Source: Nonomuraea endophytica
GTDB lineage: Bacteria; Actinomycetota; Actinomycetes; Streptosporangiales; Streptosporangiaceae
NCBI RefSeq assembly: GCF_014203235.1
Contig: NZ_JACHIN010000008.1
Span: 347,607 to 411,606, forward strand
Direction of reading: 5' to 3'
Length of the DNA: 64,000 nt
The notes beneath the pieces are model-generated. The model was given only the letters and a program-made list of their open reading frames with translations, ran no database searches and was not told the DNA's origin. Below, one piece after another: positions 8,681 to 17,277 of the stretch (within the stretch, counting starts at the first letter, position 1; each line of letters begins with the position of its first letter). The position numbers were made by a program, and so were the translations under genes.

Positions 8681-10302
8681 CGCATGCGCACGGCCAGCAT
8701 GAAGTCCACCCGCTGGTCCCAGGAGTTGAGCGAGCGACCGGTCAGCTCCTCGATGCGCTTGAGCCGGTAGCGCAACGTGTTGACGTGGACGTGCAGGCGT
8801 TCCGAGGTCGTGGTCCAGTTGCCCGACTCCTCGAGGAACGCCTGCAACGTCTCCAGCAGATCGGTCTGGTGCGCCGCGTCGTAGGCCTCCAGCGTGCCCA
8901 GCAACCGGGTCCGGAAGGACCTGCGCAGATCCGCCGGAATCGCCGCCAGCAGCGTGCGGTGGGAGCTGACGTCGTCCCCGGTGATCACGCTGATCCGCTC
9001 GCCGCTGAGCGCGGCCAGCGAGCGCGCGTGCCGGGCCTCCTCGATCAGCCCGCTCAGCGCGGCGGGCCCGGTCGTGACGCTGCTGACGCCGAGCGCGATC
9101 CGCCCCTCACCGCCCAGCCCCGCCTCCAGCCTGCGCGCCCCGGCCATCACGTGCCGGATCAGCTCCCGCGCACTGTTGCCCGCCAGAGGCACCAACGCGA
9201 TCGCCTCACCGTCCGAGGCGGCCACCCCGCTCACGGCACCGCCCGCCCCGCGCGTCCCGCTCGCGGCGCCGGCCACCCCGTGCCCCCCGTGCGCACTGCT
9301 CGCGGCGCCGGACGTCCCGCTCGCAGTCCCGGGCGCGGCGGTCACAATGCCCGGCGCCAGCGGCCGCAGCAGCTCATCCAGTACGGCCACGCCCGCGTCC
9401 CCCGGCGCCGACAACGCCACCACCAGCAGCCCGTGCTCGGTCTCCACGTGCAACGTGTGCAGGCGGGAGACCACACCGGGCAGGGCCGCGTCCCCCGACT
9501 CCAGCAACTCCAGCAACTGGTCGAACACCCGCCGCTCGATCCGCTGCGCCGCCTCCAGCCGGGAGCGCTCCAGCGCCACCAGCGCGGCCAGCTCCACGAT
9601 GAGGTCCTCGTTCTCGCCCTGCGCCTGCTCCCCGGCATAGGCCAGGAACCAGTTGGCGATCCGGTGCGGGGCGCCCTTGCTGATCGGGAAGACCGACAGC
9701 CCGCCCACCATCCCCGGCAGGTGCCGCGCGGTCAGGAACGTGTGGGCCAGCCGCGCCCGTTCCTCCTCGGCCAGCGGCTGCGAACCGACGATGACCCGGC
9801 CGGTCGGCGACATCACCCAGCACGGCACGTCGAGCTCCCCGGCGACCGCGGTGACGACCTTGGTCAGACTGCCGCCGTCGACCAGCGTGCTGGCCAGGCG
9901 GCGGCGGGAGCCGTACCTCTGACGGGGCGGGGAGCCGAGCTCGGCGATCAGCGCGCGCAGGACGTGCTCGGTGACGTGGCTGAACGGCACCTCGACGGGG
10001 AGCGTGAGCAGCGGCAGCCCGGCCTCGGCGCAGGCGTCGACGAGGTCGAGCGGAACGCCCTTGAGCGCGGTGCCGGAGACGAGGGCCGCCACATCGCCCA
10101 GCGCTTTCACGAAACTTCGGGATGATTCGGCGCCGGTGTGCCAGGTCAGCTCGGTCAGCACCAGCTCCCCCGGCTTCACGAACCTGCCCGGTTCGGCGAG
10201 GTCCGTGGTGGACACGCCGCGTACCTGCCGGTCGAGCAGGTCATGCCCGGTCAGCACCTTGAGGTGGAGATGGCGGGCCCGCACCAGCTCCCTCAGCCGC
10301 AT
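8677..10302 (-). CDS. PucR-family transcriptional regulator
   Basis: This is a 541-residue regulator. It has an N-terminal PucR domain (about 1-120), a GGDEF-like middle region and a C-terminal PucR-type helix-turn-helix (about 480-541: LEESGNWTTTSERLHVHVNTLRYRL). PucR proteins control purine catabolism in Bacillus and various permease/amidohydrolase operons in actinobacteria, so the convergent permease-deaminase operon is the likely target. The ATG at 10302 lies inside the last codons of tenA, so the two form an operon. A 40-residue Gly/Ala/Ser-rich insert, mostly GTASGTSG-like, sits in the middle region and is absent from typical PucR proteins. Confidence 0.87.
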   Translation of the reverse strand: MRLRELVRARHLHLKVLTGHDLLDRQVRGVSTTDLAEPGRFVKPGELVLTELTWHTGAESSRSFVKALGDVAALVSGTALKGVPLDLVDACAEAGLPLLTLPVEVPFSHVTEHVLRALIAELGSPPRQRYGSRRRLASTLVDGGSLTKVVTAVAGELDVPCWVMSPTGRVIVGSQPLAEEERARLAHTFLTARHLPGMVGGLSVFPISKGAPHRIANWFLAYAGEQAQGENEDLIVELAALVALERSRLEAAQRIERRVFDQLLELLESGDAALPGVVSRLHTLHVETEHGLLVVALSAPGDAGVAVLDELLRPLAPGIVTAAPGTASGTSGAASSAHGGHGVAGAASGTRGAGGAVSGVAASDGEAIALVPLAGNSARELIRHVMAGARRLEAGLGGEGRIALGVSSVTTGPAALSGLIEEARHARSLAALSGERISVITGDDVSSHRTLLAAIPADLRRSFRTRLLGTLEAYDAAHQTDLLETLQAFLEESGNWTTTSERLHVHVNTLRYRLKRIEELTGRSLNSWDQRVDFMLAVRMR

Positions 10303-10955
10303 GGCCAGCCCTCCCGGCGCCAGGCGGCCTCCCAGTACATCCACTCGAACCGGGCCGTCGTCAGCGCCCGGTCCAGGAGCCGTTCGCGGTCGTCGGCGCT
10401 CAGGACCAGGCCGTCGAGCAGGTCCAGCGCGCCCGCGACGGTCTCCTGGTAGGACTCGGCGCCGTAGGTCTCGATCCACCAGGCGTAGAGCGGATCGGGC
10501 GACGAGCGCTGGAGCAGCGCCTCGCCGACCCTGGCGTAGATCCAGTAGCAGGGCACGATCGCGCCGAGCGCCTCGGGGAACGTGCCGAGCGAACAGCTCC
10601 TGACCAGGTAGGAGGCGTAGCCGACGGTGGTGGGCGCGGCGGGCAGCTTGCGCGCGTCGGCCTCGTCCAGCCCGAACGCCGCCAGCAACTCCACCACCAG
10701 GCTGTGCTCGACCTCGACCGTCATCGCCGCGTCCCGCGCGAAGCTCTGCACCGAGGACGGCTCCGGCGAACGCGCCGCGCAGGCCGCCTGGGCCCGTGCG
10801 TAGTCCGGCAGGAAATGCGCCTCCTGCACGACGTAGTGGCGGAACGCCTCGCGCGGCAGCGACCCGTCCGTCAGACCGGACAGGAACGGATGGGCGAGGA
10901 TCTGGTCATAGACCCCGCCGACGACCTGCCACACGTCATCTCGCAAGCGGCTCAC
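10293..10955 (-). CDS. tenA: TenA/thiaminase-II family protein
   Basis: The 220-residue all-helical protein matches TenA, which hydrolyses aminopyrimidine from degraded thiamin to hydroxymethylpyrimidine. The catalytic Cys is in PCYWIYARVGEAL, the Glu pair is in YGAESYQETV, and the N-terminal HPFLSGLTDGSLP is the family signature. It lies upstream of and overlaps pucR, opposite a permease and two amidohydrolases. That raises thiamin-pyrimidine salvage as an alternative to purine use for the locus. The GTG start is at 10955. Confidence 0.9.
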   Translation of the reverse strand: MSRLRDDVWQVVGGVYDQILAHPFLSGLTDGSLPREAFRHYVVQEAHFLPDYARAQAACAARSPEPSSVQSFARDAAMTVEVEHSLVVELLAAFGLDEADARKLPAAPTTVGYASYLVRSCSLGTFPEALGAIVPCYWIYARVGEALLQRSSPDPLYAWWIETYGAESYQETVAGALDLLDGLVLSADDRERLLDRALTTARFEWMYWEAAWRREGWPCG

Positions 10956-10964
10956 CCGCCCAGG

Positions 10965-11450
10965 CTATCGGCCCAGGTCGGCGCGCATCACCACCCGGGG
11001 TGCGACCTCGATCCCCAGCTCCCGCTCATGCTCCACGACCTTGCGCACCTCCGGCGCCCACTCCCGCTCGGGCAGGACCGTGAACCCGTGCCGCTCATAC
11101 CAGGGCGCGTTCCACGGCACGTCGCGGAACGTCGTCAACGTCACCGCCGGCGCGCCCGCCGCCCGCGCGTGATCGAGCACCGCCCGCACCAGCCGCCCCC
11201 CGATCCCCCGCCGCATTTGATCAGGATGCACCGCAAGCTGGTCGAGATGCACGTTCCCGTCAACCCACCCGAACATCGCGAACCCGGCCGCCGGCTCGCC
11301 CTCCACCAGCACGGTCCCGACGTCGGCGACCTCCTCGACCATCGTCGTGCCCGGCGGAAACTCGATCCCCACCTGCAGGAACAGCCCGTCGGCCGCCTGC
11401 TCCACCTCGATCAGCCGGGCAAGTTCCCCGGATTCGGCCCATCGCACCAT
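10965..11450 (-). CDS. GNAT-family N-acetyltransferase
   Basis: The 161-residue GNAT protein has the acetyl-CoA motif HPDQMRRGIGGRLVRAVLDHA and the C-terminal WYERHGFTVL strand. The substrate is unknown. It ends ten bases upstream of tenA on the same strand and may be the first gene of the tenA-pucR transcript. No good RBS is seen before the ATG. Confidence 0.85.
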   Translation of the reverse strand: MVRWAESGELARLIEVEQAADGLFLQVGIEFPPGTTMVEEVADVGTVLVEGEPAAGFAMFGWVDGNVHLDQLAVHPDQMRRGIGGRLVRAVLDHARAAGAPAVTLTTFRDVPWNAPWYERHGFTVLPEREWAPEVRKVVEHERELGIEVAPRVVMRADLGR

Positions 11451-11464
11451 GCCGACACGGTCTC

Positions 11465-11590
11465 ATGTTCCACGACGATGTGTCGCATGCGTTTAATGTG
11501 ATGATCGTGTACCCGGCTTGTGCGGAGCTGGGAACCCCCTCCACACGGCGTGCCCGCCTTCCCGCGGGCGCGCCGTGTGCCTCTTTTTCG
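11465..11590 (+). ncRNA. Candidate small RNA or leader ending in an intrinsic terminator
   Basis: A well-formed terminator lies on the plus strand at 11542-11589. No annotated plus-strand gene is found between 8680 and here, so something short must be transcribed from the 90-base gap next to the GNAT start. The region contains an AT-richer TTTAATGTGATGAT stretch (about 11491-11504) that could serve as a -10, and a small CGAC/GTCG hairpin upstream. No coding signal is convincing. This call rests entirely on the terminator and the position. Confidence 0.35.
11542..11589 (+). terminator. Intrinsic terminator, plus strand
   Basis: The stem CACACGGCGTGCCCGC (11542-11557) pairs with GCGGGCGCGCCGTGTG (11564-11579) with one G-T wobble and a six-base loop. 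It is followed by CCTCTTTTTC. This is the best canonical terminator in the window. Confidence 0.8.
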
Positions 11591-11594
11591 CAAG

Positions 11595-11727
11595 CTCAGC
11601 GACCGAGTCCCCCGATCTCAGAGACCGGCCTTTCTGACCTCAGAGACCAGGTCTTCTGGCTTTTGGAGACCAAGTCTTCTGGCCTGAGAGGTCGAGCCTT
11701 CCGGCTTCAGAGATCGAGCAGGGGCTC
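11595..11727. repeat. Degenerate 22-bp tandem repeat at the 3' end of dapB
   Basis: Six units of about 22 bases (11595, 11617, 11639, 11661, 11684, 11706) share the consensus CTCAGAGACCnGGTCTTCTGG. The last unit includes the dapB stop codon on the minus strand. Within units, AGACC(n)GGTCT makes small inverted repeats. The array fills the gap between the plus-strand terminator and dapB and would lie in the dapB 3' UTR. Confidence 0.75.
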
Positions 11728-12453
11728 CAGGCCGACGGTCAGGCCGGGCAGTTCGCGCACGCGGCGGACGCCCAGCAGGACGCCCGGGGTGAAGGCGGCG
11801 CGGTTCATCGTGTCGTGGCGGATCGTGAGAATCTCGCCGTCGCCGCCCAGGAGCACTTCCTGGTGGGCGATCAGCCCGGCCAGGCGTACCGCGTGGACGT
11901 GCACACCACCCACGTCGGCGCCCCGCGCGCCGTCCAGCGAGGTGCTGGTAGCGTCCGGCATACCGGGCATGCCCGCCTTCGCCCGCGCCTGCGAGACCAG
12001 CTCGGCCGTACGCCGCGCGGTGCCCGACGGCGCGTCGGCCTTGTTCGGGTGGTGCAGCTCGACGATCTCCACGGACTCGAAGTAGCGCGCGGCCTGCTGG
12101 GCGAAGTGCATCATCAGCACCGCCGCGATGCCGAAGTTCGGCGCGATCAGGCAGTTGGTGCCCGGAAAACGCTCCAGCCACCCCCTGACCGTGGCCAGCC
12201 GGTCCTCGTCAAAGCCCGTCGTCCCCACCACCGGATGCACGCCGTGGGAGATGCACCACTCAAGGTTGCCCATGACGACGTCCGGGTGGGTGAAGTCCAC
12301 CACCACCTCGGCGCCGGTCAGGTTCTCGATGTCATCGCCCTGATCCACGGCGGCGACGAGCTCCATGTCCCCAGCCGCCTCAACGGCCCTGCACACCTCG
12401 ACGCCCACCCGCCCGCGCGCGCCCAACACCCCTACTCTGATCACGCCTCTCAC
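11707..12453 (-). CDS. dapB: 4-hydroxy-tetrahydrodipicolinate reductase
   Basis: DapB reduces hydroxy-tetrahydrodipicolinate with NAD(P)H in lysine/diaminopimelate synthesis. The 248-residue protein has the nucleotide-binding GVLGARGRVG near the N terminus. The catalytic and substrate motifs are IAPNFGIAAVLMM and ELHHPNKADAPSGTA, and it ends with the usual dimerisation strand. GTG codons at 12453 and 12444 are both possible starts. The upstream sequence carries a short GATA-type repeat and no clear RBS. Its position beside the M16 protease and pnp is conserved in actinomycetes. Confidence 0.96.
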   Translation of the reverse strand: MRGVIRVGVLGARGRVGVEVCRAVEAAGDMELVAAVDQGDDIENLTGAEVVVDFTHPDVVMGNLEWCISHGVHPVVGTTGFDEDRLATVRGWLERFPGTNCLIAPNFGIAAVLMMHFAQQAARYFESVEIVELHHPNKADAPSGTARRTAELVSQARAKAGMPGMPDATSTSLDGARGADVGGVHVHAVRLAGLIAHQEVLLGGDGEILTIRHDTMNRAAFTPGVLLGVRRVRELPGLTVGLEPLLDL

Positions 12454-12840
12454 CCTATCTATCTATCTGTTACGGCAAGCCGCCCCACCGCCACCCGCCG
12501 TCGTGGGCGGGTGCCGATCGTGGGGGTCGCTTCTCACCTCGGACGTGGTCCCCACCGCAACGGCCCCCTTCACCAGCCACCGTGCCTGGGCTGGCCACCT
12601 GTCAAGGCGCCGCCCCCCCACCGCCCACTGCCTCGGCATGCCCTCGGATCGCAGTGCGCCGCCCTCTCTGCACGTCCCCGCGATCCCGGCGCGTCCCGCC
12701 ACCCCGGCCCGTCTCGTCGTTTCCGCCTTACCGGTGTGGGCTGTGGCTGCTTGGTTCTGGGTTCGGGGGCATGCCGTACAAGCTGGAATGTCGAAGCCCC
12801 GCACTGCCCAAGACGGGCGGTGCGGGGCTTCGGGGTGTGG
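12454..12840. other. Intergenic gap with dapB promoter and M16-gene terminator
   Basis: No convincing gene lies in this 387-base gap. The left end holds the dapB promoter region with a TATC tetranucleotide repeat (12456-12471). The right end holds the hairpin following the M16 protease gene. The rest is GC-rich with no feature I can name. Confidence 0.6.
12792..12832 (-). terminator. Hairpin terminator after the M16 protease gene
   Basis: The arms at 12792-12809 and 12815-12832 (CGAAGCCCCGCACTGCCC and its complement, one G-T pair) form an 18-bp stem with a five-base loop. It begins nine bases past the protease stop. There is no U-tract, as is common for high-GC actinobacterial terminators. 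Confidence 0.75.
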
Positions 12841-14151
12841 TCAGGCGATGGCTCGGGCGAAGTCCTTGTCGCCGTACGGGCCGATGACCGCCAGTGTCAG
12901 GGGGCGCTTCAGGACGTCGGCGGCCACCGAGGAGATCTCCTCCGGGGTCACCGCGTCGATGCGCTGCAGCACCTCGTCCACTGACATGAGCTCGTCGTAG
13001 ACCAGTTCGTTCTTGCCGATTCTGGACATGCGGGAGCCGGTGTCCTCCAGGCCGAGGACCAGGCCGCCGCGCATCTGGCCCTTGCCTCGGACGATCTCCT
13101 CGGCGGTCAGGCCCTCGTCGATCACGCGGGCCACCTCGTCGCGGCAGATCTGGAGCACGTCGTCGATCTTCGAGGGCAGGCAGCCCACGTAGATCCCGAA
13201 CTGGCCGGTGTCGGCGTACGCCGAGGTGTAGGAGTACGCCGAATATGCCAGCCCGCGCTTCTCCCTGATCTCCTGGAACAGGCGCGACGACATGCCGCCG
13301 CCCAGCGCGGCGTTGAGGACGCCCAGGGCGAAGCGGCGGTCGTCGGTGCGGGACATGCCCGTCGTGCCGAGGACCAGGTTGGCCTGCTCGGTCGGACGGT
13401 CGATCACGCGTACCTCGGAGCGGGTCGCCGCGCCGGGGCCGCTGGTGCGCGGCGGTGCGCACTCCAGCGAGCCGCCCAGGGCTCCGGCCCGTTCGTAGGC
13501 GCGGGCCACCAGCTCCACCACGTGCTCGTGGCGGACGTTGCCCGCCACGGAGACGACGGTGCGCATGGGGCGGTAGTAGCGCTGGTAGTACTCGAGGATG
13601 CGCTCCCGGCCCAGGGCGTTGATCGAGTCGACCGTGCCCAGGATCGGGCGGCCGATCGGCGAGTCGCCGTACAGGGCGGCGGAGAACTGCTCGTGCACCA
13701 CGTCCGACGGGTCGTCGTCGTGCATGGCGATCTCTTCGAGGATGACCCCCCGCTCGGACTCGACGTCGTCGGCGGTGATCAGCGAGCTGGTCACCACGTC
13801 GGAGAGCACGTCGACCGCGAGCGGCAGGTCTTCGTCGAGCACCCGCGCGTAATAGCACGTGTATTCCTTGGCGGTGAAGGCGTTGATCTCCCCGCCGATG
13901 CCCTCGATGGACGCCGAGATCTCCATGGCGTCACGCGTGGGCGTGCCCTTGAACAGCAGGTGCTCAAGGAAGTGGGTCGCCCCGGTGTGCTCGGGGGCCT
14001 CGTCACGCGAGCCGATGCCGACCCACATGCCGACCGCGACGGAACGCACGGTCGGCATGGTCTCGGTCACCACGCGCAGCCCACCGGGGAGGACGGTGCG
14101 CTGGACAACCCCGGCACCGTCCTTACCGGGATGCAGCGTGGTCGTGGTCAC
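12841..14151 (-). CDS. M16-family zinc peptidase (processing-protease type)
   Basis: The 436-residue protein has the inverted zinc motif HFLEH (60-64) and the distal Glu in ERGVILEEIAMHDDDP. The second, inactive M16 domain occupies the C-terminal half (KRGLAYSAYSYTSAY). Homologues cleave peptides, and the gene conventionally sits between pnp and dapB in actinomycetes. It starts 64 bases downstream of pnp and may share its transcript. The physiological substrate is not established for this family in bacteria. Confidence 0.92.
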   Translation of the reverse strand: MTTTTLHPGKDGAGVVQRTVLPGGLRVVTETMPTVRSVAVGMWVGIGSRDEAPEHTGATHFLEHLLFKGTPTRDAMEISASIEGIGGEINAFTAKEYTCYYARVLDEDLPLAVDVLSDVVTSSLITADDVESERGVILEEIAMHDDDPSDVVHEQFSAALYGDSPIGRPILGTVDSINALGRERILEYYQRYYRPMRTVVSVAGNVRHEHVVELVARAYERAGALGGSLECAPPRTSGPGAATRSEVRVIDRPTEQANLVLGTTGMSRTDDRRFALGVLNAALGGGMSSRLFQEIREKRGLAYSAYSYTSAYADTGQFGIYVGCLPSKIDDVLQICRDEVARVIDEGLTAEEIVRGKGQMRGGLVLGLEDTGSRMSRIGKNELVYDELMSVDEVLQRIDAVTPEEISSVAADVLKRPLTLAVIGPYGDKDFARAIA

Positions 14152-14215
14152 GGGTCCTCCTTTGTCGGCCCCGTGACCAAGGTGCTGTGGCTAATGGTGC
14201 CCTGGCTTCGCTCGG

Positions 14216-16549
14216 TCACGAGTTCCGGTCGTCCTCACCGTTGCGGGGGGCGGTGCGGGTCCTGGTGCGGGTACGGCGGGGCTTGTCCTCCCGGGGCCGC
14301 TCGTCGGAGTCGCCGGCCGACTCGGCGGCGGGAGCCGCGTCGTCGGAGCCGCCGCCGCCCTCTGCCTTCTCCGCGGCCTCCTTCTCGATGACCTCGACCG
14401 GAACCAGGGACAGCTTGCCCCGGCCGTCGATCTCGGCGATCTCGACCTGGACCTTCTCCCCGACGCTCATGACGTCCTCGACGTTCTCGATGCGCTTGCC
14501 CCCGTGGAGCTTGCGGATCTGCGAGACGTGCAGGAGGCCGTCCTTGCCCGGCATGAGCGAGACGAACGCGCCGAAGGCGGCGATCTTGACGACCGTGCCC
14601 AGGTAACGCTCGCCCACCTCGGGCATGTGCGGGTTGGCGATCGCGTTGATCGCCGAACGGGCGGCCTCGGCCGAGGGCCCGTCGGTGGCGCCGATGTAGA
14701 TCGTGCCGTCGTCCTCGATGGTGATCTCGGCGCCCGTGTCGTCCTGGATCTGGTTGATCATCTTGCCCTTCGGGCCGATGACCTCGCCGATCTTGTCTAC
14801 GGGGACCTTGATCGTGATGATGCGCGGCGCGGTGGCGTTCATCTCCGCCGGGGAGTCGATCGCCTCCTGCATCACGTCGAGGATGGCCAGGCGGGCGCCC
14901 TTGGCCTGCTTGAGCGCGGCGGCCAGCACGGAGGCCGGGATGCCGTCGAGCTTGGTGTCGAGCTGCAGGGCGGTGATGACGTCCTTGGTGCCGGCGACCT
15001 TGAAGTCCATGTCGCCCATGGCGTCCTCGGCGCCGAGGATGTCGGTCAGCGTGACGTAGGTGTCACCCTCGCCGATGAGGCCCATCGCGATGCCCGCGAC
15101 CATCTCGCGCAGCGGCACACCGGCGTCGAGCAGCGACATCGTGGAGGCGCAGACCGAACCCATCGAGGTGGAGCCGTTGGAGCCCAGCGCCTCGGAGACC
15201 TGGCGGATCGCGTAGGGGAACTCCTCGCGGGCCGGCAGGACCGGGATGAGCGCCCGCTCGGCGAGCGCGCCGTGGCCGATCTCGCGGCGCTTGGGCGAGC
15301 CCACGCGGCCGGTCTCACCGGTGGAGTAGGGCGGGAAGTTGTAGTTGTGCATGTAGCGCTTGGTCCGCTCGGGGTTGAGCGTGTCGATGACCTGCTCCAT
15401 GCGCAGCATGTTCAGCGTGGTGACGCCCATGATCTGGGTCTCGCCGCGCTCGAACAGCGCCGAGCCGTGCACCCGCGGGATCACGTGGACCTCGGCCGAC
15501 AGCGCCCGGATGTCCTTGGTGCCGCGGCCGTCGATGCGGATGCCGTCCTTGACGACGCGCTCGCGCATGAGCTTCTTCATGAGCGAGCGGTAGGCGGCCG
15601 ACAGCTCCTTCTCGCGGCCCTCGAAGGCCTCGGCGAGCTTCTCGACCATGATGCCCTTGACCCGGTCGAGCTCGACCTCGCGCTCCTGCTTGCCGGCGAT
15701 GGTGAGCGCGGAGGCCAGTTCGCTCTTGATCGCGCCCTCGACGGCGGTGTAGGCGTCTTCCTGATAGTCGAGGAAGACGGGATACTCCGCGGTCGCCTTG
15801 GCGGCAACCTTGGCGATCTTGTTCTGTGCCTCGCAGAGGACCTTGATGAACGGCTTGGACGCGTCCAGGCCCTGCGCGATGGTCTCCTCGTTGGGCCCGA
15901 CGGCGCCTTCGGCGACCAGCTTCAGCGTGTCCTTGGTGGACTCGGCCTCGACCATCATGATCGCGACGTCGCCGTCGTCGAGCACGCGGCCGGCGACGAC
16001 CATGTCGAAGGTGGCCCGCTCCAGCTCGTGGTGCGTCGGGAAGCCGACCCACTGGCCGTCGATCAGCGCGACGCGCACGCCGCCGATCGGACCCGAGAAG
16101 GGCAGCCCGGCCAGCTGGGTGGACAGGGAGGCGGCGTTGATGGCGACCACGTCGTACAGGTGCTCGGGGTTGAGCGCCAGGATGGTCGCGACGACCTGGA
16201 TCTCGTTGCGCAGGCCCTTCACGAACGACGGGCGCAGCGGCCGGTCGATCAGGCGGCAGGTGAGGATGGCGTCCTCGGAGGGACGGCCCTCACGCCGGAA
16301 GAACGAGCCGGGGATGCGGCCCGCGGCGTACATGCGCTCCTCGACGTCCACCGTCAGCGGGAAGAAGTCGAGATTGTCCTTGGGATTCTTCGACGCGGTG
16401 GTCGCGGACAGGACCATCGTGTCGTTGTCGAGATAAGCGACGGCGGAACCCGCCGCCTGACGCGCGAGGCGGCCGGTCTCGAACCGGATCGTGCGCGTGC
16501 CGAATGCGCCGTTGTCTATGACGGCTTCAGCGGTGTGGACACCCTCCAC
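14216..16549 (-). CDS. pnp: Polyribonucleotide nucleotidyltransferase (PNPase)
   Basis: PNPase degrades RNA 3' to 5' with phosphate and can add tails. The GTG at 16549 (777 residues, MEGVHTAEAVIDNG) is chosen over the upstream ATG at 16600 because AAGGAGG sits six bases in front of it and homologues start here. The protein has two RNase PH cores (FETGRLARQAAGSAVAYLD; SPKRREIGHGALAERAL). These are followed by a KH domain (IGPKGKMINQI), an S1 domain (GKDGLLHVSQI) and an acidic/Arg-rich tail (RRTRTRTRT). It lies downstream of rpsO, the usual arrangement. Confidence 0.97.
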   Translation of the reverse strand: MEGVHTAEAVIDNGAFGTRTIRFETGRLARQAAGSAVAYLDNDTMVLSATTASKNPKDNLDFFPLTVDVEERMYAAGRIPGSFFRREGRPSEDAILTCRLIDRPLRPSFVKGLRNEIQVVATILALNPEHLYDVVAINAASLSTQLAGLPFSGPIGGVRVALIDGQWVGFPTHHELERATFDMVVAGRVLDDGDVAIMMVEAESTKDTLKLVAEGAVGPNEETIAQGLDASKPFIKVLCEAQNKIAKVAAKATAEYPVFLDYQEDAYTAVEGAIKSELASALTIAGKQEREVELDRVKGIMVEKLAEAFEGREKELSAAYRSLMKKLMRERVVKDGIRIDGRGTKDIRALSAEVHVIPRVHGSALFERGETQIMGVTTLNMLRMEQVIDTLNPERTKRYMHNYNFPPYSTGETGRVGSPKRREIGHGALAERALIPVLPAREEFPYAIRQVSEALGSNGSTSMGSVCASTMSLLDAGVPLREMVAGIAMGLIGEGDTYVTLTDILGAEDAMGDMDFKVAGTKDVITALQLDTKLDGIPASVLAAALKQAKGARLAILDVMQEAIDSPAEMNATAPRIITIKVPVDKIGEVIGPKGKMINQIQDDTGAEITIEDDGTIYIGATDGPSAEAARSAINAIANPHMPEVGERYLGTVVKIAAFGAFVSLMPGKDGLLHVSQIRKLHGGKRIENVEDVMSVGEKVQVEIAEIDGRGKLSLVPVEVIEKEAAEKAEGGGGSDDAAPAAESAGDSDERPREDKPRRTRTRTRTAPRNGEDDRNS

Positions 16550-16779
16550 GGGGGACCTCCTTGGTCGGTCGGTCTCCCGCGCCCTCTTTTTCACCGGCAC
16601 CCTCGTTAGGTGCAGCGCCGGTCTTCGATCGAAGCGCCCGGTTCTTGACCGGAAGCCACTACCGAGGACCGGCCCGCAGGCGTCGCGGGTCGCATGGTGC
16701 TTGACGGACGCGGGGGCTCTCAGTGTCTCTGATGTTCAGTTGTCCGGCTCGGCGCGACGCGCCGGGGCCGATATGAGAA

Positions 16780-16803
16780 GGGAGCGGCCGCTCGGCCGCT
16801 CCC
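16780..16803 (-). terminator. Hairpin after rpsO
   Basis: GGGAGCGGCC (16780-16789) and GGCCGCTCCC (16794-16803) form a 10-bp stem with a four-base loop. It begins eight bases past the rpsO stop, and TTCTCAT follows on the minus strand. It could terminate rpsO or attenuate read-through into pnp. Confidence 0.7.
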
Positions 16804-16811
16804 TCACCATT

Positions 16812-17081
16812 CTATCGACGCAGGCCGAGCCGCTCGATGAGCGAACGGTAGCGCTGGATGTCGGTGTTCTGCAGGTACTTCAGCAGGCGGCGCCGGCGAC
16901 CGACGAGCAGAAGCAGGCCACGACGGCTGTGGTGGTCGTGCTTGTGCGTCTTCAGGTGCTCGGTGAGCTCGCTGATGCGCTTGCTGAGCAGCGCGATCTG
17001 CACCTCGGGCGACCCGGTGTCGCCCTCAATGGTCGCGTACTCGGCGATGATTGCCTTCTTGGCAGCGGTGTCGAGGGACAC
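16812..17081 (-). CDS. rpsO: 30S ribosomal protein S15
   Basis: This 89-residue S15 binds the central domain of 16S rRNA. It carries the signatures TGSPEVQIALLSKRISELTEHL and HDHHSRRGLLLLVGRRRRLL, in part, and the C-terminal RYRSLIERLGLRR. Full length and start match the family. It is the first gene of the rpsO-pnp unit. The 262-base gap before pnp holds a hairpin and presumably a second promoter. Confidence 0.98.
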   Translation of the reverse strand: MSLDTAAKKAIIAEYATIEGDTGSPEVQIALLSKRISELTEHLKTHKHDHHSRRGLLLLVGRRRRLLKYLQNTDIQRYRSLIERLGLRR

Positions 17082-17277
17082 GGCTCTCCTTCAATCTACG
17101 GACACGCGGTGAATGTTTCGAATGATGCGAACGACCGTGCGTGCCTACAGTCGCCGCAGCGAAGGCCTCTCGAGGCAGCGCGAGGCGCCGCCGATACAGA
17201 GCCGACAACACAGGCTACCACCAGTTGACGGTGTGCGTACTCCGCGTGATCTCAGGGCGATTGACCAACCGCCGAGG

